The notes below the pieces were generated by a model, which saw only the letters and a list, made by a program, of their open reading frames with translations, ran no database searches and was not told the origin of the DNA. This document shows positions 32,731 through 41,160 of a stretch of DNA of 44,250 nt, piece by piece. Position 1 is the stretch's first letter, and each line of letters begins with the position of its first letter. Made by a program: the position numbers and the translations under genes. The stretch comes from Prevotella sp. (GTDB lineage Bacteria > Bacteroidota > Bacteroidia > Bacteroidales > Bacteroidaceae): assembly GCA_015060485.1 (NCBI GenBank), contig SUYI01000031.1, forward strand, positions 1 through 44,250. The letters run 5' to 3'.

Positions 32731-35700
32731 ATGAAAAGATATATTAAAACCTTATGTCTCGGTCTGATGCTGATGTTCTCGGCATCGGCTCTGGCCCAAC
32801 AGACGGTGACAGGTACCGTGCTCGACGAAATCGGCGAACCTGTCATTGGCGCTACGGTGACGGTGGTGGGCGAAAAGACCGCTACCATTACCGACATGGA
32901 CGGAAACTACAAGATTGCCGTTCCCAAAGGTAAGAAGATTACCATTTCGTATATCGGCTACATGCCTATGACTGTCGCTCCTGGCGGTACAGTCAAGTTG
33001 GAAGAAGACAAGCAGACCCTCGAGGAAGTCGTTGTCGTGGGTTACGGCTCACAGAAGAAGGCCCACCTGACGGGTTCGGTAGGAACCGTCGAGGTCGACG
33101 ACATCCAGGACTTGGCCAACGGTGGTCTCGGACAGTCACTCTCCGGACTGGTCAACGGTCTGTCCGTCAGTGGTGGTGATGCCCGTCCCGGCGAGAATGC
33201 CCGTCTGTCCATTCGTGACGTGGGTTCGTTAGGCGAGGTGGGTTCCACTGCCCAGCAGCCCCTGTTCGTCATCGATGGCTACATCTATCCCAACGATGTC
33301 AAGGTCGGCAACAGCACGCAGAACCTCGGTGCTGAAGCCTTCAACAACCTCGACCCTTCTGAGGTCGAAAGCATCTCTGTGCTGAAAGATGCCTCGGCAG
33401 CCGTCTATGGTGCCCGTGCTGCCAACGGTGTCATCCTCGTCACCACCAAGAAGGGTAAACTGGGTGCCCCCAGCATCAGCTATAGCGGCTCCATCGGTTT
33501 CACCAACGAAGTGGCCCGTCCCAAGATGCTCAGTGCCTACGACTATGGCCGTCTCTACAACGCCATTGCTGCAGCAGACCCCACGAACACGTCGCTGAAT
33601 CATACCACAGCACTCTTCCAGGCTGACGAGTTGGAGGCTATGAAGAATCTGAACTACGACCTGCTCGACAAGTACTGGGAGACGGGCTACACCACCCGTC
33701 ACGCTGTCAACGTAAGCGGAGCTACCGAGAAGGTCAGTTACTTCGGTGGCATCACCTATTTCAAACAGGATGGTAACCTCGGCAAGCTCGACTACGACCG
33801 CTGGAACTATCGCGCCGGCATCGACGTGAAGATCAGCGAGCACTTGTCGGCCAACCTCACCGTCAGCGGTGACTACGGCAAGAAGAACAAGCCCCTCGTC
33901 AAGGTCGGCGGCTCGGGCGACGAGAAAGACTACAACCTGCTGCTCACCCGTCCCACCTATATTCCTGAGTATGTCGACGGACATGCCATTCCCGCCTATG
34001 GCGTCAGTGGCGGACAGCGCAACCAGAATCAGAACTACCACTTCGACGTGCTGCAGAACAATGGCGACTACAGCCGCAACATGTCCAACAACATGAGCAT
34101 CAACGGCAGCCTGTCGTACGACTTCGGATGGAGCAAGATACTGAAGGGTCTGAAGCTGCGCTTCTCCTATTCGAAGAGCATCAACAACGACAAGACCAAT
34201 CAGTATGGCTCGCACTATACGCTCTATCAGATGACGCGTCGCTATGGTTCTGGCAGCCATCTGTACACACCGACATCGGGCGACGACCCGTCGTTCAACT
34301 ACCTCGATGCGGCGAACTTCAACGGCACGACGTACAACAACGGTAACATGCTCTACCGCACGACGACACGAACGGACAACTACCAGATGAACTTCACGGC
34401 ACAGTATGCCCGCGACTTCGGCAAGCACCACGTCAGCGCCCTCTTCTCTATTGAGAAGTCGGAGGCTGAGAGTGAGTACCTGCAGGGACAGCGCGAGAAC
34501 CCCTACCCCTTCACCACCCAGCAGTACAACTCTGCCGATGGTGAGATGACGACGGTGTTCACCCGTTCTGAGAGCGGTACGCTGTCCTACATCGGTCGCG
34601 TCAACTACGCCTACGCTGACCGCTACCTCGTCGAGTTCCTGCTCCGTTCCGATGCTTCTACCAAGTTTGCCCACGAGAACTACTGGGGCACCTTCCCCGC
34701 TATTTCGGCCGGTTGGGTCATCAGCGAGGAACCCTGGTGGCAGAACATCCAGGCACTGAAGTTCGTCGACTTCCTGAAGATTCGCGCCAGCTGGGGTCTC
34801 ACCGGTCGTGACAACCTCGCAGCATGGCAGTGGATGCAGATTTACGCACAGGATGCCAACCGCGGACCTGTCTTCGGTACTGGCGTTCAGAACGACTCTG
34901 AGAACCGCATCACCATCAACAAAAACAACTCTGCCGTCAACGAGGACGTCCACTGGGACAAGTCCTACAAGACCAACATCGGTCTCGACTTCCAGGTGCT
35001 GAACAAGCGCTTGGCTGTTAACTTCGACTGGTACTACGAGAAGAACCGCGAGATGCTGCTCAACCTGGCACAGGAGATTCCTACGCCCATCGGCACGCAG
35101 ACTGCCTCACAGAACCTCGGCGAGATGAACAACTGGGGTTGGGAGCTCGGCATCACCTGGCGCGACAAGATTGGCAAGGACTTCAAATACCGCATCGGCA
35201 TCAACACCGGCTACCACGACAACGAGGTGCTCTTCATGGACTTCCCCAAAGAGTATCTCTACCGTCAGATCACCAAGGGCAGCCGCACCGACATCGGACT
35301 GTGGGGTATGCAGTGCATCGGCATGTTCCGTTCGTTCCAGGACATCGAGGAGTATTTCGAGAAGTACGGTATCACCTCTTACATGGGTCTCACCAAGGAC
35401 AAGGTTCGTCCCGGTATGCTCATATATAAAGATGTACGCGGAGCCTACAATCAGGAGACCGGCGAATACGAAGGTCCTGATGGCATCGTCGACAAGGACA
35501 ACGACCAGGTCTGTCTGTCGAACCGTTCGAACCCCTACGGATTCACCATCAATGCCCATGCTGACTGGAAGGGCATCTCGCTCACCGCTCAGTTCGGTGC
35601 CTCGTGGGGCGGATACACCACCTTGCCTTCGGCAGCCATCGGTGTGGCATCCAGCTCGAACATCGAGTACTACAACCTGCCCTCGTTCTGGAATCCCGAC

Positions 35701-36054
35701 AACATGTACGCTTATCAGGATGTCTACGACGGCAGCGGAAACCTCGTCGTCAAGCAGAACCTTGACGCCACGTATCCCAACCTGGCCTATCAGAGTGTCA
35801 ACAGCGTAGCCAGCAGCTTCTGGCGCATCAGTGCCGCCAGCGTACGTCTGAGCCGTCTCACGCTCGCCTACACCTTCCCCAATGCATGGTTCAAGAGCAT
35901 TGGCGTGAAGAACGTTCGCGTAAACATCACCGGTCAGAACCTCATCAACTTCTACAACCCGTATCCCGACAAGTTCACCAGCCCCATGGCAGGAACTTAC
36001 GGCAACTATCCTACGTTGCGTCGCTGGGACATCGGTATCAACCTGAGCTTCTAA
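32731..36054 (+). CDS. susC: SusC/RagA TonB-dependent outer-membrane transporter
   Basis: A 1107-aa TonB-linked glycan transporter. After a signal peptide (1-22) come a carboxypeptidase-regulatory-like domain (about 23-100, TVTGTVLDEIGEPVIGATV), a plug domain with the SusC signature SVLKDASAAVYGARAANGV, and a 22-strand barrel ending in the aromatic NLSF. It has no N-terminal STN domain, so it is not predicted to signal through an anti-sigma factor. With the susD gene 35 nt downstream it should form the outer-membrane import complex for an oligosaccharide; the neighbouring beta-helix lipoprotein suggests pectin or a related polymer. Confidence 0.95.
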   Translation: MKRYIKTLCLGLMLMFSASALAQQTVTGTVLDEIGEPVIGATVTVVGEKTATITDMDGNYKIAVPKGKKITISYIGYMPMTVAPGGTVKLEEDKQTLEEVVVVGYGSQKKAHLTGSVGTVEVDDIQDLANGGLGQSLSGLVNGLSVSGGDARPGENARLSIRDVGSLGEVGSTAQQPLFVIDGYIYPNDVKVGNSTQNLGAEAFNNLDPSEVESISVLKDASAAVYGARAANGVILVTTKKGKLGAPSISYSGSIGFTNEVARPKMLSAYDYGRLYNAIAAADPTNTSLNHTTALFQADELEAMKNLNYDLLDKYWETGYTTRHAVNVSGATEKVSYFGGITYFKQDGNLGKLDYDRWNYRAGIDVKISEHLSANLTVSGDYGKKNKPLVKVGGSGDEKDYNLLLTRPTYIPEYVDGHAIPAYGVSGGQRNQNQNYHFDVLQNNGDYSRNMSNNMSINGSLSYDFGWSKILKGLKLRFSYSKSINNDKTNQYGSHYTLYQMTRRYGSGSHLYTPTSGDDPSFNYLDAANFNGTTYNNGNMLYRTTTRTDNYQMNFTAQYARDFGKHHVSALFSIEKSEAESEYLQGQRENPYPFTTQQYNSADGEMTTVFTRSESGTLSYIGRVNYAYADRYLVEFLLRSDASTKFAHENYWGTFPAISAGWVISEEPWWQNIQALKFVDFLKIRASWGLTGRDNLAAWQWMQIYAQDANRGPVFGTGVQNDSENRITINKNNSAVNEDVHWDKSYKTNIGLDFQVLNKRLAVNFDWYYEKNREMLLNLAQEIPTPIGTQTASQNLGEMNNWGWELGITWRDKIGKDFKYRIGINTGYHDNEVLFMDFPKEYLYRQITKGSRTDIGLWGMQCIGMFRSFQDIEEYFEKYGITSYMGLTKDKVRPGMLIYKDVRGAYNQETGEYEGPDGIVDKDNDQVCLSNRSNPYGFTINAHADWKGISLTAQFGASWGGYTTLPSAAIGVASSSNIEYYNLPSFWNPDNMYAYQDVYDGSGNLVVKQNLDATYPNLAYQSVNSVASSFWRISAASVRLSRLTLAYTFPNAWFKSIGVKNVRVNITGQNLINFYNPYPDKFTSPMAGTYGNYPTLRRWDIGINLSF

Positions 36055-36056
36055 GG

Positions 36057-36090
36057 AAAATGAAAATTGATAATCGAAAATTGAAAGTTA
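36057..36090 (+). repeat. Iterated repeat between susC and susD
   Basis: AAAATTGATAATCGAAAATTG-like imperfect iteration occupying the gap and running up to the susD start codon. Confidence 0.55.
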
Positions 36091-38333
36091 TGAAAGCAAT
36101 TAAATATTTCAGCTTCGGTATCATGTCGGTTCTCGCCTTGTCTGCTTGCAGCGACCAGTTCCTGCAGGACAAGAAAAACTACGACGACGTAACTACCGAG
36201 GTCTACAACTACATCGAAGGAGCCAATGCCCGTCTCAACGACCTCTACGCATGGTGTCTGCCACAGCCCGGAGACCTGTCTACGGGTACTAACTACCTCT
36301 CCGTATCGATGGGATCTGCCGACATCGCCTCTAAGTCCACCGAGGAATACTCCGGATTCAGCGACTTTGTCGATTCAGAGATTGAACTGACCACGATGAG
36401 TGGTACGAATGGTGTACCCGACTACTTCATGGGTACGCATAACAACATCCAGAACTCTGTCTACGGACGCATCCGCAACATCAACGACTTCATCAAGGGC
36501 GTCAGCGGCAGCTCACTGACCGACGAGCAGAAGAACCTGATGCTCGGTCAGGCCTACTTCTTCCGTGCATGGTGTTACTACAACCTCGTCAAGTGGTATG
36601 GCGGCATCCCCATCGTCACCGACGTGCTTGACCCCGTGCCCGAGAACTACACCCCGCGTTCGACTACCCGTCAGACCATCGAGTTCATCCTCAACGACCT
36701 CGACCAGTCGGCACGCATGCTGGCTGTCAAGACGATGAACGGCGGATGGTCAGGCGAAGACTATGGCCGTGTCACCACCGGCACCGCACTGGCGCTGAAA
36801 GGCCGTGTGCTGCTGCTGTGGGCCAGCCCCATCTTCAACCGCAAAAACGACGAGAGCCGCTGGCAGTCTGCCTACACCCAGATGCACCGCGAGCTCGACA
36901 GCATCCGGGCCTGTGGCTACGGACTCTATTCGACAGGCAGCAATGTCAACGGCTCCGACTTCGCCGGTCAGTTCCTGACGTCTAATCAGAACCCCGAGGC
37001 AGTCTTTGTGACGCTTCACAACAACATTGCCGGCGAGGGTCTCGACAATCAGCGCAACAACTCCTGGGAGCGTGCCATACGTCCTGCCAACACCGGCGGC
37101 AGCGGCAAGGGCGCCAGTCTGGCACTCATCGAGCTGTTCCCTATGGCCGACGGCAAGATAGCAGACCTCAGCGGACTCACCGACATCTCACAGCTGGGTG
37201 GACGAACCTATAAGGACACATACTCCAAGCTGGAGCGCAGCCAGTACAAGTACGACGAGTTTGCACCCTTCATGAACCGCGACCCGCGTTTCTATCGCAC
37301 CTTCGCCTTCCCCGGTTTCCGCTGGGCTTATCAGGGCAACGCTTCCGAGCGCGACGCCCACAACCCCGACTACAATGGCGGCAAGGACTATGTGCTGTGG
37401 AACTACGTATGGTACACCGAACTCAACGAGGCCGGCGATGCCTTCAACGGCAATTCCTATGGCGCTGACAACCTCCTGGGCAGCAAGCAGGGAGTCTATG
37501 TCCGCAAGAAGAGCGACGACCTCGACGTCAACATCTCTCCGCTCTATCAGTATGTCGCTGCCGACACCAAGGGCGCAGCACCATTCTATTCCGCTGCACC
37601 GCTCATCGAGCTGCGCTATGCCGAAGTACTGCTCAATCTGGCTGAGGCCGCCTGTGGCGCCGGACAACTGGCCGAGGCCGTGCAGCTGTTGCAGCAGATT
37701 CGTGCCCGCGTGGGTTATACCGCAGAGAACAACTACGGCCTGCAGGCTAATCTCAGCAGCGACCAGGCTGCCTGCATGTCGGCCATCCTCTACGAGCGCC
37801 AGATCGAGTTTGCCTACGAGGGCAAGCGCTTCGACGACATGCGTCGCTGGATGCTCTACGACGGCGGCACACAGCTGCCCGACGGTGCTCCCTCTACCTG
37901 GCAGCTTACCGGCTGGGGCGGCAACACCTGCACGTGGCTGGGCTTCAAGCAGTTCAACGGACAGCGTCGTGAGAGTATGCAGTTCCAGACCAAGCTCGCA
38001 TACGGCGTCGGTGGAACAACCTACGACAGCGACCCCTTGCAGAAGGCCGGCGTCGTACGTCCCGACGGTGTTGACTTCCGCAAGGCAGACATCCAGAGCC
38101 AACTTGCTGATCTCGAGACCTGGTATGCCGCTAACCTCTCCACCAACTATCGTGCCGGCGACGGATACGACTCACAGAAAAATGTGAAGTACATCACCTT
38201 CCGTCCGAAGTACTACCTGCTGGGCATCCCCTATGGTGCACAGACGCACAACTCACAGTTGCCGCAGACCATCGGCTGGCAGGACTACAACAACGGTGGT
38301 GCCAACGGCACCTTCGACCCCTTGGCTGATTAA
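36090..38333 (+). CDS. susD: RagB/SusD family nutrient-binding lipoprotein
   Basis: A 747-aa surface lipoprotein partner of SusC. The lipobox is LSACSD (Cys about 20). SusD features are the TPR-like helices (EQKNLMLGQAYFFRAWCYYNL, TTGTALALKGRVLLLWASP), and the family C-terminal block with EVLLNLAEAACGAG, ILYERQIEFAYEGKRFDDMR. At 747 residues it is longer than most SusD proteins (about 500-600). The start is set at ATG 36090; the in-frame upstream region overlaps susC. A hairpin follows the stop. No hydrolase gene follows, unlike typical polysaccharide utilisation loci. Confidence 0.93.
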   Translation: MKAIKYFSFGIMSVLALSACSDQFLQDKKNYDDVTTEVYNYIEGANARLNDLYAWCLPQPGDLSTGTNYLSVSMGSADIASKSTEEYSGFSDFVDSEIELTTMSGTNGVPDYFMGTHNNIQNSVYGRIRNINDFIKGVSGSSLTDEQKNLMLGQAYFFRAWCYYNLVKWYGGIPIVTDVLDPVPENYTPRSTTRQTIEFILNDLDQSARMLAVKTMNGGWSGEDYGRVTTGTALALKGRVLLLWASPIFNRKNDESRWQSAYTQMHRELDSIRACGYGLYSTGSNVNGSDFAGQFLTSNQNPEAVFVTLHNNIAGEGLDNQRNNSWERAIRPANTGGSGKGASLALIELFPMADGKIADLSGLTDISQLGGRTYKDTYSKLERSQYKYDEFAPFMNRDPRFYRTFAFPGFRWAYQGNASERDAHNPDYNGGKDYVLWNYVWYTELNEAGDAFNGNSYGADNLLGSKQGVYVRKKSDDLDVNISPLYQYVAADTKGAAPFYSAAPLIELRYAEVLLNLAEAACGAGQLAEAVQLLQQIRARVGYTAENNYGLQANLSSDQAACMSAILYERQIEFAYEGKRFDDMRRWMLYDGGTQLPDGAPSTWQLTGWGGNTCTWLGFKQFNGQRRESMQFQTKLAYGVGGTTYDSDPLQKAGVVRPDGVDFRKADIQSQLADLETWYAANLSTNYRAGDGYDSQKNVKYITFRPKYYLLGIPYGAQTHNSQLPQTIGWQDYNNGGANGTFDPLAD

Positions 38334-38358
38334 TGCCAAAGGGTTTGCACAGAAAACA

Positions 38359-38390
38359 ATAAAGGCTTCGCTATTTTGCGAGGCCTTTAT
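38359..38390 (+). terminator. Terminator hairpin after susD
   Basis: ATAAAGGCTTCGC pairs with GCGAGGCCTTTAT with one mismatch. No long T run follows. Confidence 0.6.
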
Positions 38391-38796
38391 CGTTGTATAT
38401 CAGTTAGTCATTTATGAAAGTTCTTTATTTGCTGGATATGCTGCATACAGACCTCCTCAAATGCAATTCCCCGCCATGCCGCTCTCATAGCGACGGGTCA
38501 ACTCTGCAATCTCCTGTTTTCTGCCAATAATTGTACACATATCCTTATTATGGCGTTATCTTCTCACGGAGGAGGGGTGAGGAGGATTTGGGTGATGGTG
38601 CGGAGGAGTTCCTGGGGCAGATGCTGTTGGCGATCGGGCTGCTGGTCGTAGTGCGACAGGACGTCGCATCTATCCCTCCATAGATATCACTGTCGAGCGC
38701 ATCCTCGAGGATAATGCCCAACGAAGTGGAACTCATCGTCCACACCTTTGGTCAGCCCTATGGCAAGAAATATTAAGCCTTAAAAACGTCTTTTGT
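38391..38796. other. Intergenic region with coding remnants
   Basis: No convincing gene. Toward the right, two short plus-strand pieces in different frames read like parts of one protein: YPSIDITVERILEDN (about 38668-38715) and EVELIVHTFGQPYGKKY (38714-38776, ending TAA). This suggests a decayed gene whose family I do not recognise. A GGAGG-rich tract is present at about 38566-38620. Confidence 0.35.
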
Positions 38797-39189
38797 TTAT
38801 GCGTATTCAAGAATAAGATCGGCATCGATACCTAACTTAGAACGCAAGCGCTTCGCAAAAGACATAGAGATACGACGGCGTCCACTCATAATCTGGCTGA
38901 ACTGCGATTCATTGACGCCAAGAAGAATTGCCCCATCCTTTTGTTTCATCCCGTGAGTGTAGAAATAGTCTTCGATGCTGGCAATGAGAGGAGACTTCTG
39001 GCGCAAAGGAAGAATATTGAGGTATTCATCCTCATATGTGGCCATCTGCTGACTCAAAAGTGCAATCTCACGGGTATATTCATTATCCATATCAGACTCA
39101 AGCAGCCCTTTTTGAGTTGCTTCTGCTATCAGCTGCTCAACGCGAGCTTTTACATCATCGTACTGCTTTCGTGTTGTTAGTTTTTCCAT
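38797..39189 (-). CDS. HigA-type antitoxin (XRE helix-turn-helix)
   Basis: A 130-aa protein: an N-terminal helical region with a coiled-coil character (about 5-60) and a C-terminal XRE helix-turn-helix (about 75-125: DGAILLGVNESQFSQIM, GRRRISMSFAKRL). This is the COG5499-type HigA layout. The start is set at ATG 39189 because a strong AGGAGG ribosome-binding site (39197-39203) lies 8 nt upstream, unusual in this phylum; TTG 39195 is in frame but less likely. It follows a HigB remnant by about 20 nt in the toxin-first order typical of higBA. The antitoxin appears intact. Confidence 0.75.
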   Translation of the reverse strand: MEKLTTRKQYDDVKARVEQLIAEATQKGLLESDMDNEYTREIALLSQQMATYEDEYLNILPLRQKSPLIASIEDYFYTHGMKQKDGAILLGVNESQFSQIMSGRRRISMSFAKRLRSKLGIDADLILEYA

Positions 39190-39209
39190 CCTCAAACCTC
39201 CTTATAATA

Positions 39210-39358
39210 TTATATTGTTGCTGCATCTATTTTATCATACTCAGGGTGTGTGCCTACAAAACGGATATTCATTACCCCTCCAATAAATACGACCACTGCC
39301 ACAACACGGTAGTTATTACCTCCATTGGCAATTAACATACTCTTTTAGTCTTTCAACG
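39210..39358 (-). pseudogene. HigB toxin remnant with internal deletion
   Basis: The 42-aa frame 39210-39338 encodes a HigB C-terminus: GGNNYRVVAVVVFIGG, then RFVGTHPEYDKIDAATI. The N-terminal half is absent. Just upstream, in another frame, ERLKEYVN (about 39333-39357) resembles the early HigB helix motif LKEY, suggesting that the middle of the gene was removed and the ends joined out of frame. The promoter (39362-39393) is intact, so the antitoxin is probably still expressed. Confidence 0.6.
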
Positions 39359-39361
39359 CTG

Positions 39362-39393
39362 CAAAGGTACAAAATTCTTTTCAATTCTGCAAA
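39362..39393 (-). promoter_or_regulatory. Promoter of the higBA remnant
   Basis: -7 TACCTTTG (39362-39369), 20-nt spacer, -33 TTTG (39390-39393) on the minus strand. Confidence 0.65.
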
Positions 39394-39481
39394 TTAATTT
39401 GCAAAAATGTAAAGTTTAACATATAGTTTATTTATATCATTATATACCCTCTAATGTCGCATTCTAGCCCGAAGTAAGCAC

Positions 39482-39569
39482 ATGTCCGAGCACAACTCGG
39501 TCTATGGCGAAGACGTCTGTCTCGGTGTGGTCAACAACCTCTCGTCGAAGATGGCACCCCGTATCTGAT
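39482..39569 (+). pseudogene. Short coding remnant
   Basis: A 28-codon plus-strand fragment beginning MSEHNSVYGEDVCLGVVNN and ending KMAPRI stop. It has protein-like composition but no promoter, and no family that I recognise. It may be the 3' end of a cassette lost before R1. The rest of 39394-39600 holds nothing recognisable. Confidence 0.3.
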
Positions 39570-39602
39570 AAGTAATCTCGTTGTTTGTCATATTCTTAAT
39601 AA

Positions 39603-39715
39603 AAAATCTGTGCCATCTGTGTTATCTGTGTGACCTAACCCTTTCAGCGCTTTCTGCGTGACATAAAAATCCACCCCGAAATTTGGATTATTCAGAATAA
39701 ATCCGTATCTTTGCC
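39603..39715 (+). repeat. R1: promoter-bearing dispersed repeat
   Basis: Copy 1 of five. It contains the iteration ATCTGTGCCATCTGTGTTAT, then CTTTCAGCGCTTTCTGCGTG, then a promoter: -33 TTTG 39682-39685, 20-nt spacer with ATTATTCAGAATAAATCCG, -7 TATCTTTG 39706-39713. It lacks the left hairpin of R2, R4 and R5. It drives the BRO-N gene. Confidence 0.85.
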
Positions 39716-39796
39716 CACGAGGCCATCCAATGAGGGGTGAACCCAATAAATGGACACCTCAGGACGTTAATGTAATAAAGCAAACAATTAGAAACG

Positions 39797-40270
39797 ATGA
39801 CGCAGAAACATAAGATACAGATTTTTGAAGATAAGAAGGTTAGGACCGCTTGGGACGACGAGCTGGAGGAATGGTTCTTCAGCGTAGTGGATGTATGCGG
39901 TGTGCTGACTGAACAGAAGACGGCCCGTGGTGCGAGCACCTACTGGGCGGTGCTGAAAACCAGACTGTCTGAAGAGGGGGCGGATGAAGTGCTTACAAAT
40001 TGTAAGCAGTTGAAGATGCGTGCCACCGACGGCAAGATGCGATTCACTGATGCCGCTGATGCAAAAACAATATTCCGTATCATCCAGAGCATCCCGTCGA
40101 AAAAGGCGGAGCCGTTCAAGCGGTGGATGGCCGAGGTGGCGGCACAGCGGCTGGAGTCACAGCTGGGACACTCAGTGATTTCGCCTGCCAAGGCAGCGGA
40201 CTACCTGCCGCCTGCAGAGGATGTGAAGGCCTTGCCTGAGAATGGAGAACATGAGAAACAGAAATCCTAA
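39797..40270 (+). CDS. BRO-N domain protein, short form
   Basis: A 157-aa protein matching the BRO-N/antirepressor-like family found in phages and mobile regions: KIQIFEDKKVRTAWDDE, WFFSVVDVCGVLTE, then TNCKQLKMRATDGKMR and FRIIQSIPSKKAEPFKRWM. Full-length chromosomal relatives continue for another ~120 residues after this block; here the protein ends soon after in DYLPPAEDVKALPE and a Lys-rich tail, so it may be truncated or a short variant. A DNA-binding role is known for some relatives; function here is unknown. It is the first gene of the cassette-like array. Confidence 0.75.
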   Translation: MTQKHKIQIFEDKKVRTAWDDELEEWFFSVVDVCGVLTEQKTARGASTYWAVLKTRLSEEGADEVLTNCKQLKMRATDGKMRFTDAADAKTIFRIIQSIPSKKAEPFKRWMAEVAAQRLESQLGHSVISPAKAADYLPPAEDVKALPENGEHEKQKS

Positions 40271-40493
40271 CTGGTAAGCTCGGCTAAATGATTATATATT
40301 AATCAAACCCCAATGACAGGATGTTTGTAAAACAATAAAATCATCGCGTCGTCCCGCGATACCTAAACCTACGAAAAGTTGACGGTTTCTGCAGCTTTTC
40401 GTTTGAGCCTTCACCCTTTGAAGGGGGAAGGATGGGATGGAGGTTGGTACCCCTCATTACATGCCAAGGAGGGGGCGGGGTGGTTGTAGAAAT
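40271..40493. other. Non-coding gap with hairpin and GC-rich repeat
   Basis: Contains a hairpin ACGAAAAG/CTTTTCGT (40371-40402) that could end the BRO-N transcript, and at 40405-40445 a diverged relative of the GC-rich inverted repeat of 9551-9690 (TTCACCCTTTGAAGGGGGAA). No gene. Confidence 0.4.
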
Positions 40494-40668
40494 GGTTACA
40501 TCCCCCGATGTGACCCTAAATTCTTTCAGCACTATCTGCGTGCCCTATAAAATCTGTGCCATCTGTGTTATCTGTGTGACCTAACCCTTTCTGCACTTTC
40601 TGCGTGACGTAAAAATCCACCCCGAAATTTGCATTATTCAGAATAAATTCGTATCTTTGCCCCCGAAA
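40494..40668 (+). repeat. R2: promoter-bearing dispersed repeat
   Basis: Copy 2. It starts with the hairpin GGTTACATC CCCC GATGTGACC (40494-40515; one mismatch to the R4/R5 version), followed by the ATCTGTG and TTTC.GCG iterations and the promoter: -33 TTTG 40628-40631, -7 TATCTTTG 40652-40659, 20-nt spacer. It precedes the upxY leader. Confidence 0.88.
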
Positions 40669-41156
40669 TCACGCCGTACTTGCCCCTTGAGGGCAGTGAA
40701 GGCGGGGTCAACATTTTGTGGAACAGCGTCTTACAACGCTTTGTTTTTGGTCATTTGAACCTAGGAAATTCAAACGTACACTCCAAGAACATGGCAGAGA
40801 AGATGCTTCGGGTGGTATAATTCCCCATTGGTCGAGGACATGAGCTCATTCTGGCTCCATGCTCACGCTACGGGATTATATATCACGGCGTGAGCATTAA
40901 TTCTGTTTGTTTATGTGTACAGGTTTTCCTAGGACCTAAATGACGGATGAGCAGAGTGAGAGTTCACGCTCTTTTTATCCTTCGGTCAGTGCCTGACCAC
41001 CGATTAATCTGAGCCTTCGCTGATTCCCGTTGTGTTTGCAAATCTCTGATGTTGCTGAGTGACAGTGCATTATGACGATGAGTGACAAAACTACAGGAGT
41101 TCGTTCGTCTCTGCCAACCCCATGGCAGTGACCCTCTCCTTTACCTTTTACCTTTC
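40669..41156 (+). promoter_or_regulatory. Long structured leader of the upxY gene
   Basis: Nearly 490 nt without a gene between the R2 promoter and upxY. Hairpins: TGCCC/GGGCA (40681-40695); AGCG/CGCT followed by TTTGTTTTT (40725-40748, terminator-like); ATGCTCACGC/GCGTGAGCAT, a perfect 10-bp stem (40859-40897); GTGA/TCAC with AGA/TCT followed by TTTTT (40952-40976, terminator-like). Known UpxY factors act on the 5' leader of their own operons, so these may be antitermination targets. This is inference. Confidence 0.5.
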
Positions 41157-41160
41157 ATGG
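41134..41160 (+). repeat. Iterated repeat at the upxY start
   Basis: Imperfect copies of TTTACCTTTTACCTTTC ending at the preferred start codon. Confidence 0.5.

Noticed and set aside
33229..34953. 574-aa antisense reading frame in susC
   Set aside because: Val/Leu-rich shadow of the SusC gene, with no start context or family motifs.
38548..38745. 65-aa minus-strand frame
   Set aside because: Ser/Pro-rich low-complexity frame with no promoter; the plus strand carries better coding remnants.
41082..41156. GTG start for upxY at 41082
   Set aside because: Adds 25 residues unlike the family and passes through an iterated repeat.
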